This document shows, piece by piece, positions 36,652 through 49,403 of a DNA stretch of 64,000 nt. A program made the position numbers and the translations under genes. The first letter of the stretch is position 1. Each line of letters opens with the position of its first letter. Source of the DNA: Anisakis pegreffii (lineage: Eukaryota > Nematoda > Chromadorea > Rhabditida > Anisakidae); assembly GCA_035041965.1 (NCBI GenBank), contig JAPYMA010001559.1, positions 1 to 64,000 of the forward strand, given 5' to 3'. The notes beneath the pieces were generated by a model that saw only the letters and a list, made by a program, of their open reading frames with translations, did not search any database and was not told where the DNA came from.

Positions 36652-39600
36652 TCAATAAAACGATCCCTGTACGTATCTGGCTGGTGCTTCATAACCGTCA
36701 AAAAAGTCCCCCGCATTACGACCATTTTGTTCTTGTTTCAACTTTTCGACTCGCTCCAGTGCATGCTCATAAATGGAGATTTTCTTGTTTGGCTCACGAG
36801 CACTTTTTGAAACGTTTGATTCGTCGACACCATTCGATTGGTAGTTTTCAATGCCGATCATTGATATGGTCTGAAAAAGATTGAAACGATAGAAATTTGT
36901 GGTGGAGAAATGTAATTGTGCATTGTGCACTATGCAAATGGTGCGTTGTGCGGATTATTTTCATCCCTCGTTATTCTATTTTCATTTACATTTATTTTGG
37001 TCCATTCTCTGAGCGGAATCCATTTAAAATGCCTTGATTCGAATGAAACACGTTTTCTGATTATACAGAGAGATGCGTGCGTTTGAATTTAACGCATTCG
37101 AAATGTTTGATTTGTAGAGTAAGTGGCACATATAAACCTTTCTGATATCATCCACCTGCGAGTTTTGCTCTCCAACTCCTTCCAAAATACTTTTAATATG
37201 CACCCAAAGCACTGCCAGCCAAATGATCAGCTGTACTCCAGCTGTAATTATTTCATCGAATTGTGTTCATTCACTTCAGTATTCGACAAACATGGATGCA
37301 TTTCACTACTGTAGAGAGGGATATGACAATAATGGAATGAATAAACAAATTCAGTTCTGAAGAGAGAGAGCAAAGCAAGAAACCAATAAAGAAGAAAAGA
37401 AATCCAGGTAGCCACTGCTCAGTCAGACGATATATATTCGAATAGATCAGCGTGGCCACCATAAACGTCAAATCGCATCCAATACCAAATAGCGAGAATA
37501 TTCGACCGATTTCTTCGAGTGGTACCAACTGGAATCAAGAATATTTGCACTTGCATACGTCATCTAGTGCGTTATCATGCAAAATGTCAATTGTTCTTTT
37601 AAAAGTATTCACGTAGGTGTTAATGAAGACCGAGAACACTGCTCAAGAAGACCCGACTGAGAACAATATTCTACCGAAATGATTGGCGGTAATTTCGGTA
37701 TTTGGTTTTGCTCGTTAGTTTTCGTAACCTTTACGTTATCAGTCGACCGAAGCCACTTCGGAAGTCGTCTCTGTTCGGTGATAATCTGTCTAGAAGTCGA
37801 AAGATGTTCCAACTTGAGTTGGGACATCTTTCGGTTTCAAGACTAGTCATTACGGAAGGGAATTCAGTCGATGAATGCTGAACTATGGTGGTACTTCTCT
37901 GAAGCGATTGATTAGATTGCGGTTGATTGTCGTCAATAATCGTGTTTGAGAATGAGGTGGATGAGGTCAAATGACTGAGAGAGTTCTTCACCTGTGCGAT
38001 GAACGAAACGACGGCTGGTTGAATGAGTGCAGCAAACAGTCCAATAGCGTTCGCCAGATACATGTGCCACGATTGTGTTGCTAATGCAATGACAAGTGCT
38101 CGTAGTGTACTTGAGGCTATTGCGATTAGTATCACTGTTGTTTGACGACATCGCAGCACTTGCTTGAACAAATACATACCGATCAATGTTCCAATAATCA
38201 CTGAAATCGATGCGAGACTTTCTTCAAATTAAATATGTCATATGGACACCCGAACAATGATGACCAAAACGTTCCGTGAAAATCGAATGAGAAAAACATG
38301 AAGTCGAAAATTTTGTAGTTGAGTCGAGCTGTACTTATCACATAGTGTGATCATGGATGCGTTGATGTATTGGGGAGAAAAATCAGAAGTGGGCGACAAA
38401 TGTGGTATTAATCACAATTAAGGGACTGTTATCAATATGCAGTGATCGTTCTGAGCAATTATTAGATTATTCGCCCAGAAGTTTATTGGTTTATTTCAGC
38501 GAGGAATGTTTGTTTACCTTATTCATTTACTATAGGCGAGTGATAATTTCATTTTGCATGCTCAACAAGATGGCATGCTCTTATGGCATCAACTGTTTCA
38601 GGTCTTTTACTTGAAAAAGCGTAAAGAGTCGTATCATCTATGATATACAAATATCAAGTCTCACTATCCAATCGTGTTTCAGTTTAACTGCATGATTAAT
38701 TGTTGGAGTAACTTATACTCCTTCCTAGAATTTATTTTTGACTAAATACAAGTGAGATCAACGAGCAAATCAAATGGATTAACTGAAGAAACGCGTACAT
38801 ATCGAGAAACCACTCCCATTCCAATAGCCAAGCTCTCGCTGAGTCCATTGCAATGATCCACGATCGGTCCTTCGAAACACGTAACTGTCAATGATAATAC
38901 CTGAAAGAGCGAGCAAATTGAAATGACATTTCATAATGCTGTTTATTAAAGAATACTTTTTGGTATTTGGTGAAGGCATTTCATTTATTTTGCAATAACT
39001 ATTTAAGTCTTTCCACTGCATAGATATCCTATTACTGCTTTGAAATAAGTCAATTTCAAAGAATTCAATGAACATTCAAAGGTATAATGCTGAGTAAAAG
39101 GTTCATCAAGAAATCGGAGCTAATTGAGGATTATGAAAACAGAAATATTCACTTATTCGTGTTTCAACAGATGTCATATGGGTGACCATAAGTGCTGTGA
39201 CCGTTATGAATATGAACGCCCTTCGATGTCCTGGTCGTTTGCGTCTATACGATTTTAAACCTTCTTTGAGCAAATCGACGGCTTCGACCAGACAATTTTT
39301 TTTATTTGCCTCTGCGGAGATGCCTAAAAATCTTTTAGAAATGGTATCAATATCGAATGATAAACTCTCTGGTGCTGTGGCAAATGGAAAAATGACAAGA
39401 CAAAGGTCGTTTATCTCGTTGAGGGGCTCTCGAAATTCAGCATTGCATACCATGTCCAACTGCAGGTTTTTGCGGTATCTTCCAGAACACATATAAAATC
39501 GTTACGGCGAATAAGCCTAGTTCGATGTAGATGGACAGCGTAACTGATAACTGCAATGTGAACAAGTTAAAATGATATGTCGTTAGTCATTATTGACCGA

Positions 39601-42600
39601 TGCAGTTATTGTTTTTTGAACGGATGTTGGTCATATGAACGTATGGTTGAGATAAGCATAGCGAATTTTTTTTCACCAATTGATGCATCAACTGAAGATT
39701 AGCAAGCAACCCCGAATAGAAGTGATCTGACCAACCCAACTGAGAGCCGCAGCGACAGTGGCGCCGATTACCGATGCAATCGATTGGAAAACCGTGAAAA
39801 TACCCGAACGAATCATCAGCTTGTCGTTATCGTCCGTTATGTCGGCCAAATATGCATTACAAGAAACGGGAATCTTCAAGCAGAAAAAAACATTCATGAA
39901 GCATCATTTTATAAATAATTTTGATTATAACACAGAATTTTGATAAATAAATGTGTTCAGTCTCTTCTCCCAACTTTCCACAAGTGGTGACTATTGGACT
40001 GCTTTTATTTGAAATTCTATAAGCTGCGTAAAAATTTCACTCCATATATGAATATCAGAAAATGGTTGCATAAAAATGTTACAATCATGTTAATTGCTGC
40101 TTTCTATCCGCAAAAAATAGCGATCATAAAAATACCATTTTCAAATGAGTAATTTTACGGAATCAAATTCGGATTTCTTTCGTCCAATCATACTGCAAAA
40201 AGATAGATATGGGTGGATTGATTGCTTCATACATAAGATCATTCTGGTAGGTTTTTATTTGATAAGGGCATCGCGCTATTGCTATTATTATCTCAAATGA
40301 GAAATGCATAACATATCATTGCTATATACCCTGGTTCGGCAGAAAGAAATGCTCAACAAAGTATTAGTGAGTGAATGTTAAGGACTTCATTCTTGTTTAG
40401 TTCGAGTCGTCACGATATCTTGAATGATTGCCTAAAGAGAGATACGTGCTTCATGAGAATCACAGTCGTTTTCTCATCTTCCATTCTGCTTCATTGCTTC
40501 TCATCTCGCTAAATTTGCTCTAGAATCTCTCAGGAAAATTTTCATCAAGCTATGATATGCATCCACTCTTCACGTACCATTGACATGTAACCAGTTGTAC
40601 CCGAAGCGGCAAAGAAAATGATCATCGACCACAGCGGCATCTGAATGGACTGCGTGAAAAGTAGCATGAATCCGATTTGAGATATTGTGATGCCCATTAA
40701 ACCAATCAATATATTCATTTTACGACCATTCCGATCAGCGTATGCGCCTGAAACGGCAAAAAAGCGTTTTTGATTAATCGTTCATTTTCAGTTGACTGTC
40801 TCAGTCAGAAATTAGGCCAGCAGAATGAATGGAATTCACAAATGAATTTTATGTGATTAACAAAACATTTATAGGGCTCTCAAGAACCTATCATTCCATA
40901 AATTCGATAGGAAGCACTCAACTATTAATGCTTACTTCATTATTCTGGATAAAAGTGTGAGGACAAGAATATTAGATGAGCATCTGATTAGCAGTGTTTT
41001 ATCTGGAACATGACAGATGATCTTCTCATAATGTTCATCGCGATGAAACTGGGGATTATTTCCGAATCACAAACTAATTGGTTGAGATTGGATTCAAGGA
41101 TGTTTTCCAGTGGCAATGTGACGAGAACAGTGCCAGTAAACGAAGACAGTGATACATGGCGGAAACATGAAGCATGCATAATTAACGAGATGTAATTGCT
41201 AAGGAAATATCGAAGGAAACCAAACCGAAAAAAAACTCAAAATTAGACAGCCACTCCGCGGATTCACCTCGGGCACACCCTGAGGCTCACTCACATCTGA
41301 GGTTGTTCATGCTGAGGCTTGTCGAGGGACATGTGCTGCATATTTTGTTTTCGGTAAAGAAAAACTCAATTTTTTCCATACCTCACCCTAATTACATCCT
41401 AATGATATGGTGATGAAGAGTTTAATAAAACGTCATTCTTAGTCGACAGAACACAATTAATCAACGCGAATATTGATAGAAAGTGATGAAAAATCCAGTA
41501 CAGTTGATATGTCAAACTATAAATAATATGGAAATTCCACCTAAAAGAATGTCAACGAATATAGCTGGCAGAAGATATGCGAGGTTGGTGAAAAGTGACC
41601 ATTCAGCCGCGTGCATCTGAACTTCATCTTCGACGGTTGCATTAAGGATTGGCGAACAACTGGCAATACCACCGAAATATAATTCACAAACTCTGAATCC
41701 TTATTTGAATTATTATCATCATTATAATCATACTTATTGTTGTGATATTTCCAATCATTCGCATTCTTCTGTTCGATTATTCTACATTCATTTCTATTAT
41801 CATCATCATATCAGTGTTGTCACTGTTATCAAAGTAATCAACACATTTACCTTGAATCTGCGGTTTTTAACCTGTTAATCACCACGCAGCCCTAGAAAAT
41901 TTTGAAACGTCCTCGCAACCCCCGCCCTCCCCCCAAACAATAGTTAGAGTGTCCTCGCATCTCCATAACATCCACTCAGTATGCCTCATCCATTGTGGTG
42001 AGTGTTTATAGTGTAGATTAGTGTACACCATTAGAATACGGTACGTTCTAGCGATTTGAAAGGTCCATTCAAAAGGTCCAAAGTCCATCATCGCTTACTT
42101 CAGTAACATATATGCGTTGAAATCTAACCTTGCCTACTCTAGTGTAGGAATAATAAAACCTTATCGTGCACCCTCCTGAAGTACCATCATCTCACATTAC
42201 TTGGGGAGGCGGAGGAGGGGGGGCGAGGTGGAGGAGGGGGGAAGGCGGAGGAGGGGGGAGGCGAGCACCCCCGGTTAAGAAGCCTTGTCTTGAGAAAGCA
42301 CAAAAGTTCTCATCCTTGCACTCCCATTCCTTACATCAGTCCAAACATTCTTTTACGGATGAGCAAATACACATTATCTCTCTTTCAAAGATCAGTTTTG
42401 TTGATATGAATGACAGTGAATGACTAAAAACTTCCGAAGAAGGCAACAAATCTTATCACAGAGTGATTTTCCACTGCAAGAACTCATGTTCAAGCACGAC
42501 AATCACAGAATCGGTTGATTGGAACGCCATAAGATTGTAGTATTACTTTATGGCAGCCATCCCAATGTGTTTAGTTTATTAATTACGATTCGTTAATGAT

Positions 42601-44434
42601 CATTCGGATGAAAAGAAACAATTCGACTGGAACGTCCATAAAGAGTACCCACCGTCTATAAAAAGCTGGTGATTGTAAAGTTTCACTGAATATCCAACCC
42701 AAATAAACGAGGAATATAATTGGTTCAACGGTAGGATGACGAATGGAATCAATGAAAATATCCAAAACATTGATGATCACACGCAATGGCGCCGCCTTCT
42801 TTGTCGCGCTGTTCTTTTTAGAGGCTGATTCCATTCTGAAAATAGTTTTTTCGCTCGGAATCATCTAAAGAATTCGCAACAGGAATTCGAAAGCGACATG
42901 AATACTGTCACATTGGTGCGCTGAAAACAATGCGTTGAGAGCGAAGGAAATAGAAGGATGGTGAAATTAAGAATGTTGGAGAATGATGTATAATATATAG
43001 AAGGTAAAATATTTTCAGAATTAAGCGCTTTTTTATGGTACGGTTTGAGCGAGCGAGTTCGGCAGATCATCAATGATACCTTCCGTTGAAACTTCTCGAG
43101 TAAGCATTGAGGTTTCATTATAGGTTAACAATAAACTGAGAAACAGATTCACCTTTTTTGCATTTCACTCACCACTCAAGACCGCTAGAAAAGGCAATTC
43201 AGGCAAGCTGTATGTTGACCACTTTTATGATACATGAACAAGAGTGCGGAATCACGTAATACTTAGGAATTTCCTCGCAAAGGTAGATGAGAACGAAAAA
43301 TTACTCCACTAAAAGAACTGTACAAATAACGTGAATGTTACTCCGCTCGAAAGTAAATATAATGATGCGAACGGTGGTAAGCAATGGAAATTGAACAAAA
43401 CGAAAATATATCTCAAGAAAGAAGTAGAACTAACTTTGAATATGTGTGTAACTGATTACTGAGCGAAGAGAACGTATCAAATTTGGAATGAAAATTGATA
43501 AGCATCTAATCACATTTATCATGCAATGTTCACGAGATAATGCGTTCAAAGCACTCGCTAAAATGACGATGGCATCACGAGTTATCAGTGAACGACGTCA
43601 TTGACAACTCATCACTATACGATTAATCCGATTTTATCAATAGCGTTTTCTGTCCATGACATTATTTTTCTCATCAGCTAACGACTTTTTAGCAGTTTGC
43701 AACGAACTGAGTGCTGACCGAAGTTGTCATGCCCATTTTTTCAGTTGTTGTGCTGATATGGCGTTATCAGTGTCAAAAATGAATCATATCATGTGTTTCA
43801 CACCACACTGCCATAAACTATTGATAAGTGAAGCATTAAGTGTGAAACGAGAATGAGAACCTTAAAAAATCAAACGAGGTGCGACAGCTTCAAATGGCAA
43901 TCAACGAAGGATTATAATGAATGAATGCGAATGATTTGAACATTAAGAGAATTCACTGGGTGATTACTCCGTTACTATCACGTAGCATTAAGTACATTTT
44001 TGATAGGGACATAGCATTATGATAAGACCGAATTATCTGATTATGAGCAAAGGATGCATTGTTGATTGCATTTTCTAGCATTCAAACACCATAAGTTAGC
44101 ATTAAACTCTAGACAAAAAAGCAAAAGAATTTTACAGGTGAATTCGAATTGAATTCATTTCGAAGTTTTATCGAATGACAACGTCAACAGTCTATTGAAA
44201 TAGAATTGTAACAGTATGATTGTAACAGAATCATCTAATCGAGTATGTTATTGTGCGATTTTTGATCCATCGAAAATGTATCAATGGTAATAGGATGTGA
44301 CAACAAAACAACTGCGTAACCGTTTATTTGCATACTTACGGATCAGCGAAACATCGCCATATGTAAATTGTCATACAAATAAAAATCAAAGATACATGTG
44401 TATAGCTGATCACTGAATTGTTTGCGTCAGACAT
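36652..44434 (-). CDS. MFS transporter, SLC46 / proton-coupled folate transporter-like, complete, 12 exons
   Basis: Exons (minus): 44434-44340, 42835-42653, 41659-41541, 40747-40578, 39873-39732, 39543-39451, 39323-39153, 38900-38799, 38200-37992, 37528-37307, 37230-37156, 36870-36652; phases join into 599 codons plus TGA. After a Lys-rich cytoplasmic start (ESASKKNSATKKAAPLRV) comes the SLC46-type first helix (VEPIIFLVYLGWIF), a lumenal loop, and MFS motif A in the TM2-TM3 loop (GAYADRNGRKMN). The central loop KSYRRKRPGHRRAFIF precedes TM7. The late blocks IQPAVVSFIAQ and LVPLEEIGRIFSLFG match the SLC46 pattern around TM10-TM11. The tail (~70 residues, ending VQGSFY) is hydrophilic. SLC46 members move folates or small sterol or peptide-like solutes with protons; the substrate here is unknown. 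The exon 6 acceptor and the 37307/37230 junction were chosen to keep phase and are the least certain. Confidence 0.9.
37797..37834. repeat. Intronic hairpin (17-bp stem, 4-nt loop)
   Basis: GAAAGATGTTCCAAC (37799-37813) pairs with GTTGGGACATCTTTC (37818-37832), loop TTGA, with one G-T wobble. Two more pairs extend it outward. It lies in the transporter intron 37991-37529. Confidence 0.6.
41875..42165 (-). repeat. Dispersed repeat family B, copy 1
   Basis: Read on the minus strand, it shares an ordered series of blocks with 56395-56660: GTAGGC, AACGCAT, CGATGATGGAC, GCTAGAACG, ATCTACACT, AGAGTGGATGTT-like, GAGGACA and AAAATTTTCTAGGG. Identity is uneven, roughly 65-75% by eye. It lies in transporter intron 42652-41660 and is continued at one end by the G-rich tract 42196-42270. 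No ORF. Confidence 0.6.
42196..42270 (+). repeat. G-rich (GGAGG)n tract, quadruplex-prone
   Basis: About 75 bases made mostly of GGAGG, GGGG and GGCGG runs, including several runs of four or more G on the plus strand (C on the transporter transcript strand). Many G-quadruplex arrangements are possible. The ORF reading poly-Gly through it is an artefact. Confidence 0.7.
43751..43830 (+). repeat. Direct repeat family C, copy 1
   Basis: About 80 bp containing TGTCAAAAATGAATCA and ATTGATAAGTG, repeated at 44931-45010 with about 80-85% identity by eye. It lies in the first transporter intron. Confidence 0.6.
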
Positions 44435-44930
44435 CTGAATCAATATTATACACTGATCAAATATAATTGTGAATGTTGTTTGCAATTGGTTCCTGTGCGA
44501 ATTTGATTCGTTTGGGTGTGATACCCACCTGCAAGAAACGTTTGTTTGAAGTGAATGACATCCTGTTGAAATGAAATCCTTAAGAATTTTCTCGTAGTCT
44601 TGCCGCCGGGACATCCGATTTTCATTGTGAGGCTTGAATTTCTTGAAATAAGATATTCGCATTCATATTGGTTAGTCTAGAAATATTACTGTTTTCGTCG
44701 TATACATTCCCTGAAAACAATCGTTCAAACAATGTTTGTGTCATTTGTGGTAAATAAATGAGCAATTTTCAGGTATTATATATCGAAACATGAGAACTAG
44801 TTCCTCTGAACGTAGAATTTTTATTCAATGTTATAAAATTTGTGAGTTGAATGAAAATATTGTGTGACACATTGACAATGTCGACAATTGTGTGAAGTTG
44901 ACCATTCATTTTATTCAACGAAAACTGTCA

Positions 44931-45010
44931 TGTTGATATGGCATTATCAATGTCAAAAATGAATCAGATCACGTGTTTTACAGCATACTGCTGTAAATAA
45001 TTGATAAGTG
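44931..45010 (+). repeat. Direct repeat family C, copy 2
   Basis: The second copy of the 80-bp segment at 43751-43830, in the same orientation. The pair brackets the transporter's first coding exon (44340-44434) and its presumed promoter side. Confidence 0.6.
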
Positions 45011-45329
45011 TGAAACATCGAGCGCGAACTAATTTTGAAATTCTAAATATTTCGATCAGAAAGTTTAGTTAGTCCAATGGGTTTGAGATCCAGTAAGCTA
45101 TTTGAGTTGAACTGTTAACGGAAACAGGAAAGGAGAGGAACAGGTTCTGTCAGAAACATTTTGAACTACACAGTGGGAATAGACTGACGGTTCCAATGAT
45201 AATTACATCAAACAGAAAACGGCATTCGAATATTTTATTCGGGAACAAAAGCGATCAGTCAATCAAAAATTGTATTGAAATCTCGGAATTCAATTACTTA
45301 TCGTTAATTACTTTCCACCAAGTGAAAAA

Positions 45330-45578
45330 ATGACAGCTCTGAGCTCATTTGATGATACAAATAAAATTCTGCAAAAAATTATGTTAAACGAAGATTGCAA
45401 AATTAGTCTTCGATCTTTATTCAGAAAATTTCATAATATGATAGGGTGTTTAAGATTTGCTGCTAGTTCTTTAGCCCCAAATCTATTGCTGTGGTGGTAC
45501 TCTAATCATGACAGTGTTTGCGATTCTCGGACTGCCAAAGACCAGTGGATGAAATTTTACATGCATAAGCGACCTTGA
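45330..45578 (+). CDS. Candidate single-exon ORF (82 aa), unknown
   Basis: An ATG-to-TGA frame of 82 codons begins MTALSSFDDTNKILQKIMLN and ends TAKDQWMKFYMHKRP. Composition is mixed, with scattered Trp, Cys and charged residues. It is head-to-head with the transporter gene, about 900 bp away. No signal peptide or known domain. It could be a small gene or a degraded exon. Confidence 0.33.
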   Translation: MTALSSFDDTNKILQKIMLNEDCKISLRSLFRKFHNMIGCLRFAASSLAPNLLLWWYSNHDSVCDSRTAKDQWMKFYMHKRP

Positions 45579-46329
45579 GCGCTTCAGGTTGATTTACGAG
45601 TAACTTCATTTGTAACCGAAGGAGCGAAGATCAGATATCCGATGAGAGAAGCTGATCAAAGTGAATTGGTGAGTGGAGTGAGTAATTAAGTTGAATATGC
45701 GTTTGTTATCGCTGCACTTACGAAGTATCCGATGAGATGTGCATAAAAGCAAAATAATGATGTGAATAGACATTGATATCTTCGTTCGCATATTTTTATC
45801 GTTCCATAAAGAGAGCATTCGGGTACTTGGTATATATGATCGGAAGCGAATGTTGACCATAATTTTGTTTAGACAAGCAACCGCCAGAGCAATTTTCCTT
45901 GTAAAAGTTTGCTTTTAATTAAAGAGTAAGATGAGGAACGATCATTGTGAAATGTGATGTTGTCATTGGAATTGATGTTGTCTTTGGAATTTGGGCAATG
46001 CCACATCAAAATGCACAATATTCGTAGAGTGTGTTTATTATATCACACTGCATTGCATTGCATTGTTCTGTGCGAATTGCACTGCATTATTCACTGATCG
46101 AATCATGTAGCTTCTCATCAAGAAATTTTCATTCTTCGGCACTTCATTGTCGCATTCTCCCGATTTCTCCCTTAACAGTCTGTTATTTGAACGTGATGAA
46201 TCGGGACTACGATGCAGGTAATTGCTTTAAATAAAATTGAAGTATATTGCCGCAAAATTTTATTCATTTAATTATATTGCCAAGCTAAAACTAAACACTA
46301 GCAAGAATGTCATTTTCTGCAGTGATTTT

Positions 46330-47170
46330 CGAAATATGAACCAGTCCTACCCCGCAGCTGAGTCTTCCGCAACCCCGTTGGGACCTGAGCTATCACGATA
46401 AACCGCAGGGGAATTCCCCTACCCCGTGCGAGCCTTCGCTCTTAGAGAATCAGCCGCACCTACAGGGCCCCCGTAGATTGCACATAATAAAACTAACAGT
46501 AATCCATCGTCATCACATAGAACTGATTCATTTGCCATAAGAAACGCTGTGCGTAAGTGTTACAAGCCGTTATACTCAGGCTCTGGAACCAAAAAAAGTT
46601 CTGTCTTCACCAGAAAAATATCGCATCAACATTCAATAGTCGGGACTGAGACTTAATTATGATTTTTTTTTCTGATAATGATGAGGAAATGTCAGTTCTG
46701 AGTTTGTGAACTGCACATTGAACATTGGTCTGCCTTTTCAATTCATATTCCCTACCATACACTAGTTCATTCAACTGCACAGATTACTCCAAGGCTTACA
46801 TCGCGACGATACAGCAGTCAGATTTGCTACCTGGTTTCGACAAGTTTTCGTTGCCGCAATGCGCAACTAAATGCAGTCTGCGTAGTCGTATTCGGAGAGT
46901 CGCCCCAAAAACTTTAACAAGTTATATTCCCCAAGCTACAGACAAAAAGTGGGGGTCACCAAGGAAGCTACGAAATTCTCCGCACCTGTGGGAATTCGAT
47001 TAAGGAAGTTTATCCCCCCCACTCCCTTCCTCCCCATCAAGCAAATGTATCCGATAGGACTGAATATTTTCCGCACTCGCTGGGGGATGATTCATCAGAA
47101 ATCACCACGATGGTTGCCTCGCGGAATCGCACACGGGCAGTTGCCCCCTTTGGAGCACTAATTCATAGGC
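46330..47170. other. Patches of GC-rich, C-run-rich DNA without a clear gene
   Basis: Two patches (46335-46485 and 46850-47170) are much richer in CCCC runs and CpG than their surroundings, and a similar patch lies at 49016-49215. Frames through them are short and Pro/Arg/Ser-rich. They may be decayed repeats; no second alignable copy was established. Confidence 0.35.
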
Positions 47171-47338
47171 GAAATCCGCAGATGAACTTATTTTTTGCCT
47201 CCACGTATGTTTTTTGACAAATATCCATTAAGGTCTGAAAAATCACTAAATCTGAAAAAAACTAAAAAATCTGAAAAAAACACGAATTTCACGGCTTGCG
47301 AAAGTTTTCTTTTCCTCCTCGTGCGAGTAAAGAATACA

Positions 47339-47698
47339 TTACTTGTAAGCAGTCAGATATGCAGAATCCGAATCTGGAATTTGATTTTCTCTACAACGCA
47401 CCGGTCTTCGCCGCAAATCAGTTAAACGTGCAAAGTACCAAATTGTTTTACTGTTTCTTCCAGACCAATAATAGTCTTGCTCACTTGGAAAATGTGTATT
47501 GTATCGAAACAAATGAATAATGAACAGGATGGTGGAAAAGTGAAACGGAGCAGAAAAATGAGGGATGTGGTAGATGAAACAGAGACAGTGAGAGCACATG
47601 GTTTCTTGATTAGGCGCAGACATGCTCCATTGGTTAGCGACGTTGCAGTGAACTTCAAGAAATGCTTCCTGAAACATTACTACAATGATGGGTGGTAG
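47339..47698. CDS. Region with several overlapping coding-like frames
   Basis: On the plus strand one ATG frame runs 47359-47520 (MQNPNLEFDFLYNAPVFAAN, preceded by an AG acceptor). A second, in another frame, runs 47492-47698 (with KVKRSRKMRDVVDETETVRA and HAPLVSDVAVNFKKCFL). On the minus strand one frame spans 47677-47339 (112 codons, with YYWSGRNSKTIWYFARL). At most one strand is coding. The plus pair would need a frameshift or intron to be one protein. No domain recognised. Confidence 0.3.
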
Positions 47699-48791
47699 GA
47701 AGAAATAGGATTGGTTTTCGGATTCTGCTTATCTGACCACAGACGTATAACACATTCTTTAACTTATGTCAGAATAAGAAGTCAACATTCTTGACAGACT
47801 GAAGTGTACGCTTTGTGGCCATTTTCTGCATTTTGACGATTGTTTGCAAAAAACTGTAACTAACGATATGAAAAAGCTCCATTACAGATATTACTTAAGG
47901 AATATACCCTAGAAAATTGCCCTCTCATTATAGTGCACATTTTCGTTGAGCACTGTCATATGTTCAGTAATGTGTAGCTGATCATAAGCATCTGATTTTT
48001 CCTTCACCATTTACAAGTCTCGTTCATCAGGAATAGTTTAAAAAATACTTCACAAAAATGAAAACGAATCACATAATTGGTGACAAACAAAAAGCTCTGA
48101 AGTATTTGAAAATCCCTCGAAGGAGAACAATGTGCGTTTGGTAGAATGTTTGTTCGGCTTGAAAAGTGGAATGTGGACGTAGAATATCGTTAGAGGGCCA
48201 GCCAAATATGCGAGGCATAAAATTGAAATTTTGAATTGATGTGGTTGTTTTCATAGCGTACATGCACTGAAAGTCATAAGTAGAGTCGAAAGTTGTTCAA
48301 TTTCTTTAATTGCGTCGCATAAATAAAATGCAGCTAGTCTATAATTAATGTGATTGATGCTTTTATGAATTTGCTAGTCGGCATTGCAGCACACATTCTG
48401 CAAATTACTCTGTTCCGAAACTGCGCTTTATTCATAAGCTGAACTCATCCCTTATTACTATAAAAAGTAACCATTGCACACAATCACTGCTTGAATAGTA
48501 TTCGGATGACATCCGCCATAAACTGCCCTCGCAATGATCTTTTCATGGCATGCACAATGCCGATAAAGATCTGATTCAATTCGAAGACTATCGCACCGTT
48601 TAGCACTCATTCATGCATTCCTAATTTCGTTTATCATCATCTTTTCTGAAACAACCTATGAAAATGCACATAAAAGTTCGGTTTGATTGCATGAGGTGCA
48701 TTCATTTGAATGCCTTGAATTTATCGTAAACAGTGAACTGATGCGTTTATACACTGGTGAAGACAATCAAATTTTCTTGATTTCAGCACAC

Positions 48792-48960
48792 CTTGTTGAA
48801 TAGATAATTGATTCGTTTCGAATGAACGATTATGAATAAATCTTCTTTAACTGATCTTTCATCTGCGAGTATTTTTATGATCTGGTTAAGCTCGAAAAGA
48901 GAACAATTTCGATTACATTTTTTCACCTTTCTTCTCACTTTATCAGCAAGTACCAACCAT
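48792..48960 (-). CDS. Candidate exon, unknown protein
   Basis: A 169-nt segment between acceptor CTGTTCCAG and donor AAG/GTGTGC is open for 56 codons. It includes WLVLADKVRRKVKKCNRNCS, FELNQIIKILADERSVKEDL and VHSKRINYLFNK. It is charged, helical-looking and protein-like, and the antisense frame is less so. The frame stays open upstream to 49049. The family is not recognised, and no neighbouring exon could be paired with it. Confidence 0.4.
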
Positions 48961-49403
48961 CTGGAACAGATAGGTCGAACTAGTGAAGTTATCTGGACTG
49001 ATGTTCGTCGAAGAGCGGGGTCCTTGTTTATGTCCACGACTGGGTGCAATTCCCCGACAGTTTTACTCCTCCACTTTTTGATCGAGGTCCCTTCCCGGAC
49101 GAATTCCCCCTGCAGAAACTACCTTCCGGCCAACTTCCTCCTGGCATTTTTTTCGGGGTCCTCTCTTGGACACTGTGCTCCCCGACGGAGTTCGCAGCGG
49201 CCAAAAAGTTGCTTACCCTAGGAATACTAATGTGAAAATCAGTTCATGCGGAAAATGCTGAATCAAGCAGTCGCTCGACTCCCCTCGCATACACGCATTT
49301 AAAGAACACAGATTGGATGAATGCTCTATCCAAAAAATGAGGATCTAAACGACCAGAAATAAAGTGTATCATGCAGTTCGAAATCAATTCCTCGCTGAGT
49401 GGG

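Noticed and set aside
42166..42423. 85-codon Gly/Arg-rich ORF
   Set aside because: Direct product of the G-rich tract; no splice or codon evidence.
44529..44625. Possible exon upstream of the transporter (MKIGCPGGKTTRKFLRISFQ, donor GTGGGT)
   Set aside because: Splicing to the next exons gives an early stop or the wrong phase, so at most a 5' leader; not counted as coding.
48832..49221. Plus-strand ORF of 129 codons, one of the longest in the window
   Set aside because: Antisense to the better exon at 48792-48960 and then runs into a GC-rich patch; composition Ser/Leu/Phe-biased.
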